Assembly (NCBI GenBank): GCA_007136055.1
Contig: SLHT01000154.1
Location: 1-13,200 of the forward strand
DNA: 13,200 nucleotides
Source: Syntrophomonadaceae bacterium
Lineage (GTDB): Bacteria; Bacillota; Dethiobacteria; DTU022
Direction: 5' to 3'
The notes below the pieces were generated by a model. It saw only the letters and a list, made by a program, of their open reading frames with translations. It searched no databases and had not been told where the DNA came from. The first letter of the stretch is position 1. Each line of letters starts with the position of its first letter. Positions 5,669 through 13,200 of the stretch are shown here, piece by piece. The position numbers and the translations under genes are program-made.

Positions 5669-7366
5669 ATGATCTTACTTAATCCAAAGCAGCACAACAG
5701 GCCCTACAAAGATAAGCGATCACAGGAAATAATGCTTAAGACAATTGATTTTTTTGAAAAAAAGGGCAAACAGAAGTTGAAAGAAGATGATCGTAACAGG
5801 GTGTGGTATGAGGATTTTCTCGCGTTTGTCAAAGACAATGAGTTGTTTTATAATCTTCTGACCCCCGAAAAATACGGGGGAGAGGATTGCCGCTGGGATA
5901 CCTGGCGTAATTGTGAATTTAATGAAATCCTGGCCTTTTACGGGCTGCATTACTGGTATACCTGGCAGGTATCCATACTCGGCCTGGGACCGATCTGGAT
6001 GAGCGATAACGAGGAGCAAAAAAACCGCGCCGCCCGGCTATTAAAGGAAGGTAACGTTTTCGCATTTGGACTTTCCGAGCGCGACCACGGCGCCGATGTT
6101 TACTCGACCGAGATGAACCTGACCCCCCAGTCTGACGGGACTTGCCGGGCTAACGGGGAAAAGTACTATATCGGTAACGGAAATATTGCCGAGATGGTCT
6201 CTACTTTCGGGAAAATGGCCGACAGCGGTGATTATGTTTTCTTTACAGCTGACTACAGCCATCAAAACTACGAGCTGGTTAAAAATATTGTAAACTCTCA
6301 GTCCTACGTGGCTGATTTCATTCTTAAAGATTACCCGGTAGAAGAAAAAGAGATTCTTTCCCGCGGTCAGGATGCCTGGGATTCGGCCTTGAACACGGTT
6401 AACGTCGGTAAATACAACCTCGGTTGGGCTTCAATTGGTATCTGTACCCATGCATTTTATGAAGCGCTTAACCATGCTGCCAACCGTACCCTCTACGGTA
6501 TGAAAGTGACCGATTTTCCACATGTCAAGCAGATGTTTGTCGATGCCTATGCCCGCCTGACGGCGATGAAGCTTTTTGCCCTGCGCAGCGCCGATTACCT
6601 GCGTGCGGCATCTCCTGATGACAGGCGCTACCTGCTATACAATCCAACCGTTAAGATGAAAGTAACTACCCAGGGAGAAGAGGTTATTAACCTGCTCTGG
6701 GACGTTATCGCGGCCAAGGGTTTTGAAGGGGATACCTATTTCGAAATGGCAGCCCGCGATATCCGTGCCCTGCCGAAGCTTGAAGGGACAGTTCACGTCA
6801 ATATTGCCCTGATCGTAAAGTTCATGGCTAACTATTTCTTTAACCCGCAGGAATATGAACCGGTCGGAACCCGAAACGAGCCTGAAAACGATGATTTCCT
6901 GTTTAACCAGGGATCTGCGCGGGGGCTGGGTAAGATTCGCTTTCACGATTATACCTCAGCTTACAATATCTACGATCTTCCCAACCTGGCAGTCTTTAAA
7001 GAACAAATTGTTCTTTTAAAAGAATTTTTGGGCGGGGCTACACCTGATGCCGAACAGCAAAAAGATACAGATTTTTTGCTATCTCTGGGTGAAATGTTTA
7101 CACTGGTTGTCTATGGACAGCTAACCTTAGAAAACGCGAAAATTTATGAGCTTGATGAAAGGTTAGTCGATCAGATTTTTGATTTCATGGTTCGAGATTT
7201 TTCAGGGTTTGCCCTGGCCCTCTACAGTAAGCACAGCACCAGCGAGGCTCAGATGAATTACCTGCAGAAGATGATCAAGAAGCCGGCTGTTGACAGTAAA
7301 CGGTTCGGAAAAGTTTGGGAAGATCACGTTTTAGCCCTGAAAGACACCTACGAAATGAATAGTTAG
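5669..7366 (+). CDS. Acyl-CoA dehydrogenase family flavoprotein with long C-terminal extension
   Basis: Residues about 15-390 follow the acyl-CoA dehydrogenase fold: an N-terminal helical domain ending in LGPIWMSDNEEQKNR, the FAD-contacting FGLSERDHGAD (133-143), GEKYYIGNGNIAE (163-175) in the middle beta domain, RTLYGMKVTDFPHVKQ (273-288), and GFEGDTYFEMAARDIRALPK just before LEGT (371-374). Glu372 aligns with the catalytic base of medium- and short-chain enzymes (YEGT). The family oxidises an acyl-CoA at the alpha-beta bond and passes electrons through FAD, usually to electron-transfer flavoprotein. At 565 aa it is about 175 residues longer than typical 380-aa members; the extra C-terminal part (about 395-565) is mostly helical, as in some long ACAD subfamilies. 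An ATG preceded by GGAGG supports the start. No ETF, CoA ligase or hydratase gene lies nearby, so the substrate is unknown. It may be a side product or acceptor of the solute imported by the upstream TRAP system. Confidence 0.88.
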   Translation: MILLNPKQHNRPYKDKRSQEIMLKTIDFFEKKGKQKLKEDDRNRVWYEDFLAFVKDNELFYNLLTPEKYGGEDCRWDTWRNCEFNEILAFYGLHYWYTWQVSILGLGPIWMSDNEEQKNRAARLLKEGNVFAFGLSERDHGADVYSTEMNLTPQSDGTCRANGEKYYIGNGNIAEMVSTFGKMADSGDYVFFTADYSHQNYELVKNIVNSQSYVADFILKDYPVEEKEILSRGQDAWDSALNTVNVGKYNLGWASIGICTHAFYEALNHAANRTLYGMKVTDFPHVKQMFVDAYARLTAMKLFALRSADYLRAASPDDRRYLLYNPTVKMKVTTQGEEVINLLWDVIAAKGFEGDTYFEMAARDIRALPKLEGTVHVNIALIVKFMANYFFNPQEYEPVGTRNEPENDDFLFNQGSARGLGKIRFHDYTSAYNIYDLPNLAVFKEQIVLLKEFLGGATPDAEQQKDTDFLLSLGEMFTLVVYGQLTLENAKIYELDERLVDQIFDFMVRDFSGFALALYSKHSTSEAQMNYLQKMIKKPAVDSKRFGKVWEDHVLALKDTYEMNS

Positions 7367-7380
7367 CAATAATAAACTGG

Positions 7381-7425
7381 ATACAAGTAAGGGACACTTC
7401 AAAATGAAATGTCCCTTACTTGTAT
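7381..7425. repeat. Long perfect palindrome, 16-bp arms, between convergent genes
   Basis: ATACAAGTAAGGGACA (7381-7396) is exactly complementary to TGTCCCTTACTTGTAT (7410-7425). Inside the loop TTCA/TGAA can add four more pairs around AAA after one mismatch. It sits 14 nt after the acyl-CoA dehydrogenase stop and before the convergent deacetylase gene. It lacks a strong T-tract on either strand, so it may block transcription both ways without one, or be a dispersed palindromic repeat. The AAGGGAC...GTCCCTT pattern resembles recurring intergenic palindromes of clostridia, but copy number is not visible here. Confidence 0.8.
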
Positions 7426-7507
7426 AGGAAAACCATTCTTAATGGAGGGCTATGGTTACAGGTTTAATTTAAAACGAGGCAGCACTCAATTGTCAGTTAA
7501 CTGCTGA

Positions 7508-8422
7508 TCAGGTTCCAGGGTCGGCCAGAAGCAGTTCACGCAACGAGCAGGGCTCGAGGCCGCGGTCCCTCAGCCCCTTTAAAATGGCCGGAAGGGCCGC
7601 AATATCATTCTCGGTAAAATGAAGCAGGACAATGCTGCCGCCCCTGGCGTTATCGAGCACATGCTGCGTTATCCTTTTGGGGGTTGATGCTTCATTGCGC
7701 AGGGCGTAAATTAGTTCCACGTCCCAGAGGATGGTGAACATGCCCTTTTCGCCAATAATCTCCATTAACCGCTGTTTTTGACTGTTTTGGGTAGCAGTGA
7801 AACCATCCATGCCGGGCGGGCGGAAAAAAAGTGTTTCGTATGAATAACCGAGAGCTTCTTCTACTGCTTCTTCCCAGCGGTTTAACTCTTCTCTTACCTT
7901 TTCTTCAGGAATTGTGGTCAAAAAGGCGTGGCTGTAAGTATGATTACCCAACTCATGGCCTTCATCAACAGCGCGCTGCCAGGCTTCGGGTTCGCGCTCG
8001 ACCCAGGAACCCATCGGGAAGAGGGTGGCTTTTACATTATGCTCCTTAAGGTGGTCAAGAGTTTTATGCATAAGGTTTGCACTTGTCCCGTCATCGATGG
8101 TTATCGCTACCTTATTGATTTCACGGTTGCCGTGTTCGATAACCGTAGAAGAACGCAGCATCTTGTTTTCTTCACGCAGTCTTACATTTTCTTCATATAG
8201 TTCGTCGTGCAGCTGCCAGAGCATTATATTTTCTTCTTCAACCTGTTCAAGTCGTTCTTCGAGTGAGTTATGTTTGGACTGCAGCGTCTGCACGGCCATA
8301 TATTGGCTCAGGCTAAAAACAGAGAGGATTGTGACTGCTGCCAGTAAAAACAAAAAGATAACCAGGCGCGCTAAACTCTTTTTTTTCGGTTGTCGTGACC
8401 GGCTGTAATAATGCTTATCCAT
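7508..8422 (-). CDS. Membrane-anchored polysaccharide deacetylase (NodB/CE4 family)
   Basis: This 304-aa protein has a basic N-terminus (KKK, 13-15), one membrane helix (about 18-38), a coiled coil (about 46-90, rich in Leu and Glu heptads) and a NodB domain (about 103-300), so the catalytic part faces outside the cell. Carbohydrate esterase 4 motifs are present: AITIDDG with Asp110 and Asp111 (motif 1), HTYSH with metal ligands His161 and His165 (motif 2), FRPPG with Arg201 (motif 3), ILWDVEL (motif 4) and LLHF with His268 (motif 5). Such enzymes remove N-acetyl groups from peptidoglycan or other cell-surface glycans. Since all metal ligands are kept it is probably active. AAGGGA lies a few bases before the ATG. 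It is transcribed alone, divergent from the flavoprotein gene. The coiled coil may form dimers or bind a wall-assembly partner; that is inference. Confidence 0.9.
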   Translation of the reverse strand: MDKHYYSRSRQPKKKSLARLVIFLFLLAAVTILSVFSLSQYMAVQTLQSKHNSLEERLEQVEEENIMLWQLHDELYEENVRLREENKMLRSSTVIEHGNREINKVAITIDDGTSANLMHKTLDHLKEHNVKATLFPMGSWVEREPEAWQRAVDEGHELGNHTYSHAFLTTIPEEKVREELNRWEEAVEEALGYSYETLFFRPPGMDGFTATQNSQKQRLMEIIGEKGMFTILWDVELIYALRNEASTPKRITQHVLDNARGGSIVLLHFTENDIAALPAILKGLRDRGLEPCSLRELLLADPGT

Positions 8423-8439
8423 AGGTAATCCCTTCTATT

Positions 8440-8520
8440 TAAAAGATAATAGTATTCCCATCTACCTGTTAATATGTTAACCTACTTAAAAAGATAAAAC
8501 AATAGATTCTTATAAAATAC
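8440..8520. promoter_or_regulatory. Divergent promoter region with GTTAA-TATG-TTAAC palindrome
   Basis: The AT-rich gap between the divergent deacetylase and flavoprotein genes must hold both promoters. On the - strand TTAACA (8467-8472) and TATTAT (8446-8451) resemble -35 and -10 boxes but are only 15 bp apart. On the + strand TATAAAAT (8511-8518) may be a -10 box with no good -35. The palindrome at 8468-8481 overlaps the - strand -35-like box and could be an operator. Confidence 0.35.
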
Positions 8521-8540
8521 GAAAAAGGAAGTGAACTAGA

Positions 8541-9134
8541 TTGAAAAACCTGTTGGCGATAGCGTCCAGTCCCAGGCGCAACGGTAATAGCGAAACATTG
8601 TTGAAAGAATTTTGCCGTGCGGCTGAAGATACGGGATGGAAAGTTGATATGCTGTGGGTTAACGACCTGAAATTCAGGCCCTGCCAGGCCTGCGATGCCT
8701 GCGCTAAAGACGGAAAGTGTATTCTTAAAGATGATATGCAGGAAGTATACCCTAAAACGATCAATGCAGATGCGCTGGTTATTGCCAGCCCGGTAACCTT
8801 TGGTTCTATGAATGCCCAGCTAAAGATGCTTATTGATCGTTTTCAGTGTTGGTGGAATGCTAAGTATAATCTTGAAAAACCTTTTGTTCGCGAGGAAGAA
8901 AACCGCCAGGGTTTCTTTATCTGTGTCGGGGCTCTGAAACGGAAGCGATATTGTGAAAATGCAGAGGAAATTATTAAGGTTTTCTTCCATAATATCAATT
9001 TTAAACTGGCCGGCACACTATTTTTCCGCGGTTACGATGAAAAGGGAGCCATTCTTAAAGATGTTGATGCCCTGGCCGAAACCTACCAGGCCGGCAAAGA
9101 TTTCATCTCCAGGCTTGAAGACAAGCAGGATTAA
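8541..9134 (+). CDS. Iron-sulfur flavoprotein / NADPH-dependent FMN reductase family protein
   Basis: This 197-aa flavodoxin-like protein has the FMN phosphate loop SSPRRNGNSETL (9-20) and a compact cysteine motif, CQACDACAKDGKC, with Cys48, 51, 54 and 60 in the spacing CX2CX2CX5C. This is the signature of the Isf family, where it binds a [4Fe-4S] cluster next to FMN. The SPVTFGSMNAQLKMLIDR segment (about 77-94) is the usual second flavin-binding and dimer region. Known Isf proteins are homodimers in strict anaerobes that pass electrons between ferredoxin and acceptors such as oxygen or peroxide. The start codon is TTG, preceded by AAGGAAGTG; an in-frame stop lies directly upstream, and the loop begins at residue 9, so no other start is plausible. 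Residues 98-160, including a WW pair, are less conserved. Transcribed alone; the electron donor and acceptor are unknown. Confidence 0.87.
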   Translation: MKNLLAIASSPRRNGNSETLLKEFCRAAEDTGWKVDMLWVNDLKFRPCQACDACAKDGKCILKDDMQEVYPKTINADALVIASPVTFGSMNAQLKMLIDRFQCWWNAKYNLEKPFVREEENRQGFFICVGALKRKRYCENAEEIIKVFFHNINFKLAGTLFFRGYDEKGAILKDVDALAETYQAGKDFISRLEDKQD

Positions 9135-9228
9135 AACGTTAAAATAATAATCTAAATAAATGGCTGCCATAAACGTAGATGTCTATAAAAATGTATGGAT
9201 TTTAGAATGAATGGCTTTTATAAATTGA

Positions 9229-9251
9229 CGGGCACGGCGCTGCCGTGCCCG
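9229..9251. terminator. Bidirectional terminator hairpin between convergent genes
   Basis: CGGGCACGGC (9229-9238) pairs with GCCGTGCCCG (9242-9251) in a perfect 10-bp GC-rich stem with a GCT loop. A T-containing run (CTTGTTTAAATTTATC) follows on the + strand, and TCAATTTATAAAA on the - strand. It separates the convergent flavoprotein and clpB genes, serving both. Confidence 0.8.
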
Positions 9252-9262
9252 CTTGTTTAAAT

Positions 9263-11857
9263 TTATCTTTGTGTAAATTCGACCCCTTCGCTGCTTTTAA
9301 CCAGGGTTACTATCTCTTTCGGCGTAATATCTCCGCTGATAATCCTGCGCGACAGCGGGGTTTCCACTTCGTTTTGAATTACCCGTTTTAGCGGACGGGC
9401 GCCGAAGGCCGGGTCGTAACCTTTTTCGGCCAGGTAGGCAACCACATCATCATTCCACTCCAGGGTCAAGTCAGCAGTGGAAGTCAGCCGCTCGGATAAC
9501 CTCTGCAACAGCAGGACTGCAATATCCTTAACCTGCTCGCGTTCCAGGGCTCTAAAGACGATTATCTCATCGACCCTGTTTAAGAATTCCGGGCGGAAGT
9601 GTTGCCGTAGCAGACCGAGTACAGTTTCTTTCATTTGGTCATATTCTCCGCCTTTTTGGTGGAAAGCGAGAATTTCCTGGCTGCCAATGTTCGAGGTCAT
9701 GATTACAATAGTGTTGCGAAAATCGATCGTGCGCCCTTTGCCATCAGTGAGTCGTCCGTCATCTAAAATTTGTAACATGGCGTTAAAGACATCATGGTGC
9801 GCTTTTTCCACTTCGTCGAAAAGAATTACACTGTAAGGTTTGCGTCTGACCAACTCGGTCAGCTGGCCGCCTTCATCATAACCGACATAGCCCGGAGGGG
9901 CTCCAATTAGGCGGGCAACGGTATGTTTTTCCATGTACTCAGACATATCGAGCCTGATCATATTGCGTTCATCATCGAAAAGCGCCTGGGCTAGGGTGCG
10001 GGCCAGTTCGGTTTTTCCGACTCCTGTCGGGCCCAAAAAGATGAAACTGCCAACGGGCCTGTTCGGGTCCTTGATACCGCTGCGCGCTCTTAAAACAGCA
10101 TCGGAAACGGCACTGACTGCTTCGTCCTGCCCGATAACCCGCTCGTGGAGAATATCTTCCAGACGAATCAGTTTTTCTTTTTCTCCTTCGAGCAGCCTGC
10201 TGACAGGAATTCCAGTCCAGCGGTTAACAACACGGGCAATTTCAGCTTCACTGACTTCTTCGTTTAAAAGCATGTTTTCTTTTTGCTTGCCTTCCAGGTG
10301 TTCTTCTTCAGATTGCAACCGGCGCTCGAGCTCGTTCAGGCGGCCATATTTAAGCTCCGCGGCCTTGTTCAGGTCGTATTCTCGTTCTGCTTTTTCAATT
10401 TTGGTACGTACCTCATCTATCTCGCGCTTGACATTACGTACTTTTTGAATAGATTGTTTTTCATTTTGCCACTGCGTTTTCATTGCATCTGCTTCAGAGC
10501 GCAGTTCTGCCAGCTCATGCTGCAGTTTTTCGAGCCTTTCCTGTGAAGCGGTATCTTTTTCTTTTTTCAGGGCCGCCTCTTCAATTTCCAGCTGCATTAC
10601 CCTGCGGGTTATTTCATCCAAAGCAGCTGGCATGCTGTCGATCTGGGTGCGCAGGTGAGCTGCTGCTTCATCGACTAAGTCAATCGCCTTGTCGGGTAGG
10701 AAGCGATCGCTGATGTAGCGATCCGATAAAGTGGCCGCTGAAATCAGGGCGCTGTCCTGAATGCGCACCCCGTGGTGCACCTCGTAGCGTTCTTTGAGAC
10801 CGCGTAATATAGAAATGGTGTCTTCCAGGTTCGGTTGATCGATCCTAACCGGTTGGAAGCGCCTTTCCAGGGCCGCATCTTTTTCAATGTGCTTGCGGTA
10901 TTCATCGATGGTGGTAGCCCCTATGCACTGCAGTTCACCCCGGGCCAGCATTGGCTTTAAGAGGTTGCCGGCATCCATTGCTCCTTCAGCGGCGCCGGCT
11001 CCGACAACGTTGTGCAGTTCGTCGATGAAAAGAATAATCCTGCCTTCAGCTTCCTGGACTTCTTTTAAAACTGCTTTTAATCTTTCTTCAAATTCGCCGC
11101 GGTATTTAGCCCCGGCTACTAAGGCTCCCATGTCAAGTGAGATCACCTTTTTCTCTTTTAGCCCTTCAGGGACATCGCCGGCTACGATTCTTCTGGCCAA
11201 CCCTTCAGCCACGGCTGTTTTGCCTACACCGGGATCCCCGATCAGAACAGGGTTGTTCTTTGTCCTGCGCGATAATATTTCCATAATCCTGCGAATCTCT
11301 TCATCCCTGCCGATAACCGGGTCCAGCTTCCCTTTTTCGGCTTCTGCAGTCAGGTCCCTCCCGTAGCGCATCAGCGCTTCGTAAGTGTTTTCAGGACTGT
11401 CGCTGGTCACACGCTGGGAACCACGCACTGTTTTCAAGGCGTTTAAAAGAGAGGTGCGGTCGAGGCCTACCTGAGAAAGGAGTTTTTTTAAATCTTCTTC
11501 GCTCTCCTCTGTCAAGGCCAACAGGATATGTTCAATACTGACATAATCGTCTTTTAGCTGTTTAGTTTCCTGTTCAGCTTTCGATAAAACGCGGGCCAGC
11601 GAAGAACTCATCTGCAGCGTTCCTTCGTAGCCAGATACACGGGGGATTGTTGAGAGCAGTTTTTCTAATCCCTGCTGCAGCCCCGCAGTATCGGCCCCAG
11701 AGTTCTGAATAAAACGGCCGGCCAGGCCGTCTTCCTGGTCAAGCAAAGCGGCCAGCAAATGTTTCGGACCCATCACCTGGTGCCCGCGGTTAGCGGCAAT
11801 TTCCTGCGCTGCCGCCAGCGCCTCTTTCGATTTATTGGTGAAACGGTTTAAATCCAT
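9263..11857 (-). CDS. clpB: Chaperone ClpB, AAA+ disaggregase
   Basis: I choose the ATG at 11857 (864 aa, MDLNRFTNKSKEAL), which has AGGTGG about 7 nt upstream and matches the family start; a longer frame to 11890 would run into the cbpM-like gene. Domains in order: Clp-N repeats (about 1-145); AAA-1 with Walker A GDPGVGKT (207-214), pore loop KYRG (251-254) and Walker B ILFIDE (275-280); the coiled-coil M domain typical of ClpB (about 405-525); AAA-2 with Walker A GPTGVGKT (609-616), pore loop GYVG (656-659), Walker B VILFDE (677-682) and sensor-2 GARPLKR (819-825). Both ATPase modules look intact. ClpB hexamers thread aggregated proteins through the pore, with the DnaK-DnaJ system delivering substrates and activating the M domain. 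It lies downstream of dnaJ-like and cbpM-like genes, reading-frame end to start within 11 nt, fitting a heat-stress operon. No dnaK or grpE is in the window. Confidence 0.97.
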   Translation of the reverse strand: MDLNRFTNKSKEALAAAQEIAANRGHQVMGPKHLLAALLDQEDGLAGRFIQNSGADTAGLQQGLEKLLSTIPRVSGYEGTLQMSSSLARVLSKAEQETKQLKDDYVSIEHILLALTEESEEDLKKLLSQVGLDRTSLLNALKTVRGSQRVTSDSPENTYEALMRYGRDLTAEAEKGKLDPVIGRDEEIRRIMEILSRRTKNNPVLIGDPGVGKTAVAEGLARRIVAGDVPEGLKEKKVISLDMGALVAGAKYRGEFEERLKAVLKEVQEAEGRIILFIDELHNVVGAGAAEGAMDAGNLLKPMLARGELQCIGATTIDEYRKHIEKDAALERRFQPVRIDQPNLEDTISILRGLKERYEVHHGVRIQDSALISAATLSDRYISDRFLPDKAIDLVDEAAAHLRTQIDSMPAALDEITRRVMQLEIEEAALKKEKDTASQERLEKLQHELAELRSEADAMKTQWQNEKQSIQKVRNVKREIDEVRTKIEKAEREYDLNKAAELKYGRLNELERRLQSEEEHLEGKQKENMLLNEEVSEAEIARVVNRWTGIPVSRLLEGEKEKLIRLEDILHERVIGQDEAVSAVSDAVLRARSGIKDPNRPVGSFIFLGPTGVGKTELARTLAQALFDDERNMIRLDMSEYMEKHTVARLIGAPPGYVGYDEGGQLTELVRRKPYSVILFDEVEKAHHDVFNAMLQILDDGRLTDGKGRTIDFRNTIVIMTSNIGSQEILAFHQKGGEYDQMKETVLGLLRQHFRPEFLNRVDEIIVFRALEREQVKDIAVLLLQRLSERLTSTADLTLEWNDDVVAYLAEKGYDPAFGARPLKRVIQNEVETPLSRRIISGDITPKEIVTLVKSSEGVEFTQR

Positions 11858-11867
11858 ATAGGACCAC

Positions 11868-12155
11868 CTACTTTCTACGCAGGCGTTCAACTTCCTCCTG
11901 CAGGTTTTCTATTCTATCCAGTAAATCAACAATTATTGATGCCCCGACTGTATTAACGCCACAGTTTCTTTTCAAGCGGATAATTTTCTCCAGGCGGTGC
12001 AGCTCTTCGTAGCGGATGCCGTTAGCTTTTTTTTCAATAACGCCCATATCTTCATAGATAGCAAGCAGGTCAGGATGAAATTCAAGGTAACAATCAGTTA
12101 CCTTTTCTTCAATATCGGTGTGGCAGTGAATACGGATCAGTTTCATTTTGATCAC
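11868..12155 (-). CDS. CbpM/MerR-like chaperone modulator
   Basis: This 95-aa protein resembles CbpM and the short MerR_2-type modulators encoded beside DnaJ/CbpA homologues. It has an N-terminal part with FHPDLLAIYEDMGVIEKKANGIRYEELHRLEKIIRL (about 26-61), recalling the winged-helix MerR fold (YxxxGxI...RyY), then GVNTVGASIIVDLLDRIENLQEEVERLRRK, the MerR-like 'GVNLxGA' helix and a short coiled coil. In E. coli CbpM binds the J-domain of CbpA and inhibits its co-chaperone activity. I infer the same role for the adjacent DnaJ-like protein; DNA binding is also possible. The start is GTG, overlapping the dnaJ-like stop as GTGA; a nearby ATG three codons in (12146) is an alternative. It lies between the dnaJ-like gene and clpB in the same operon. 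Confidence 0.8.
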   Translation of the reverse strand: MIKMKLIRIHCHTDIEEKVTDCYLEFHPDLLAIYEDMGVIEKKANGIRYEELHRLEKIIRLKRNCGVNTVGASIIVDLLDRIENLQEEVERLRRK

Positions 12156-13174
12156 TTCCCGCCTTTCCGCAGCTCGTAGAGTTTTTTATAGAGCTCTTTT
12201 TCATCTTTGCTTAAATCGGCCGGAATGTCGATAACAAGCCTGACCAGTTGATCGCCGCGCACGCTGTTTTTGCCGGGATAACCTTTATCGCGCAGACGAA
12301 GTTTGTTGCCGTGGCGACTGCCGGGCGGCACCTTGACGTTAACATTGCCGTCAAGGGTTTGAACCGGGATCTTGTCTCCGAAAACTGCCTGGTCGGGATG
12401 GATTACAGCATCTATTTCGATATTGTCACCTTTCAACCTGAAAACGGGGTGTGATTGAAGACGGACTTTAAGGAATAGATCCCCTTTTGGGGCGCCGCCA
12501 AGACCGCTGCCGCCCTGGCCTTTTAAACGGATACGGCTGCCCTCTTTAACCCCGGCAGGGATTTTTACATCAAGCGTTTTTTCATCGGGGATAGTTCCAG
12601 TTCCGCCGCAGCGGGCGCAGAAACTGCGCTCTCTGGTTCCCGTGCCGCTGCACTCAGGGCAGATAGCGCTGCTGCTCAACCGTATTGAACGGGTTCCGCC
12701 GCGGTAAGCTTCCTCGAGGGTCAGCTTGATTTCGCTTTCCAGGTCTTCCCCTTTAACAGGGCCACGCTGGGCGGTTCGTCCGCTGCGGCCTGTTCCCGGC
12801 GATCCACCACCGAAGAAAGCGCTGAAAAAATCACTGAAGCCGCCTTCAAAACTGCCTTCAAAACCCCCGGTGCCGAAGTCGCCAGTTGAATAGTAGCGTG
12901 CTTCGCCCATATCGGGACCACCCTGGAAGTTCTGGCCGTCTTTCCACCTGCTGCCCAACCTGTCATAGCGCTCTCTTTTTTCAGGGTCTTTCAATACTTC
13001 GTAGGCTTCATTAATTTTTTTAAACTTTTCTTCGGCTTCCTTTTTTTCGGCAGCAGGATGCAGGTCAGGATGCCATTTACGGGCCAGTTTCCTATATGCG
13101 GCTTTAATTTCTTTATCAGTGGCGTTTCTGTCTAAACCCAATGTTTCATAGTAATCTTGAAATTTTACTGACAT
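12152..13174 (-). CDS. DnaJ/CbpA-class Hsp40 co-chaperone with half-size zinc region
   Basis: This 340-aa protein has a J-domain (about 8-72) with the HPD loop at 35-37, needed to stimulate DnaK ATPase, then a Gly/Phe-rich linker (82-128, repeated FEGSFEGGF-like units) and two C-terminal beta domains ending in a dimerisation part. Classical DnaJ has four CxxCxGxG motifs; here only CPECSGTG (172-179) and CARCGGTG (186-193) are present, 6 residues apart. The downstream part (KIPAGVKEGSRIRLKGQG, GDLFLKVRLQSHPVFR, VPPGSRHGNKLRLRDKGYP) is typical of both DnaJ and CbpA. It should deliver unfolded protein to DnaK and cooperate with ClpB downstream. A GGAGG site lies 8 nt before the ATG, and its last codon overlaps cbpM. 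The position between DnaJ (four motifs) and CbpA (none) makes the family name uncertain. Confidence 0.9.
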   Translation of the reverse strand: MSVKFQDYYETLGLDRNATDKEIKAAYRKLARKWHPDLHPAAEKKEAEEKFKKINEAYEVLKDPEKRERYDRLGSRWKDGQNFQGGPDMGEARYYSTGDFGTGGFEGSFEGGFSDFFSAFFGGGSPGTGRSGRTAQRGPVKGEDLESEIKLTLEEAYRGGTRSIRLSSSAICPECSGTGTRERSFCARCGGTGTIPDEKTLDVKIPAGVKEGSRIRLKGQGGSGLGGAPKGDLFLKVRLQSHPVFRLKGDNIEIDAVIHPDQAVFGDKIPVQTLDGNVNVKVPPGSRHGNKLRLRDKGYPGKNSVRGDQLVRLVIDIPADLSKDEKELYKKLYELRKGGK

Positions 13175-13200
13175 AAGTATTCCTCCACGTTCAATAAAAA

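Noticed and set aside
9135..9228. Small gene between the flavoprotein gene and the terminator
   Set aside because: AT-rich sequence with frequent stops and no ribosome site followed by a usable frame.
9477..11366. Several long open frames on the + strand opposite clpB
   Set aside because: They are antisense shadows of a full-length, strongly conserved ClpB; their translations are low-complexity and lack recognisable domains or ribosome sites.
11858..11890. Longer ClpB start adding 11 residues
   Set aside because: It would lie inside the cbpM-like coding region, lacks a good ribosome site, and the ClpB family begins at the MDLNRFTNKS equivalent.
13175..13200. CIRCE or sigma-type heat-shock promoter before the dnaJ-like gene
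   Set aside because: Only 26 nt are visible upstream; these show a GGAGG site but no CIRCE arm or promoter boxes.

Overview
The window looks like chromosome of an anaerobic Firmicute, probably a clostridium-type organism. This is inferred from strong AGGAGG-type ribosome binding sites, a clostridial-style cysteine desulfurase/IscU pair, a lipoprotein-anchored TRAP solute receptor, a compact CX2CX2CX5C iron-sulfur flavoprotein and a dnaJ-cbpM-clpB chaperone operon. Genus cannot be settled from sequence alone. No rRNA, tRNA, CRISPR array, transposase or phage gene was seen.

Region 1 (53-2417, + strand) is a four-gene sulfur-handling operon: an IscS/NifS-like protein, an IscU scaffold, a TusA-like sulfurtransferase with an extra cysteine-rich N-terminus, and a DsrE-family protein. 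The IscS-like protein keeps the persulfide cysteine (C325) but has Gln where the PLP-binding lysine belongs. Several other PLP or substrate contacts are also replaced. It is therefore unlikely to act as an ordinary cysteine desulfurase. With TusA and DsrE beside it, the operon may feed IscU from sulfide or persulfide rather than from cysteine. This is the most unusual system in the window.

Region 2 (2418-2614) is a structured, gene-free stretch. It holds a three-helix RNA-like fold, then two tandem terminator hairpins. One strand of the first helix can instead pair with the first terminator, as in riboswitch-type attenuators. It matches no riboswitch class I could recognise and sits directly upstream of region 3.

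Region 3 (2615-7366, + strand) encodes a complete TRAP transporter (DctP lipoprotein receptor, DctQ, DctM). After a 132-nt gap it continues with a long acyl-CoA dehydrogenase-family protein. The order suggests uptake of an organic acid that is then activated and oxidised, but the substrate is unknown.

Region 4 (7367-9262) holds a long perfect inverted repeat, a membrane-anchored polysaccharide deacetylase (- strand), a short divergent promoter region, and an iron-sulfur flavoprotein/NADPH-dependent FMN reductase homologue (+ strand, TTG start). A strong hairpin between convergent genes closes the region.

Region 5 (9263-13174, - strand) is a disaggregase operon transcribed dnaJ-like, cbpM-like, clpB. 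The DnaJ protein carries only two of the usual four zinc-binding CxxCxGxG motifs. The three genes are packed with overlapping or near-overlapping ends, consistent with one stress-induced transcript. Its promoter would lie beyond the right edge.
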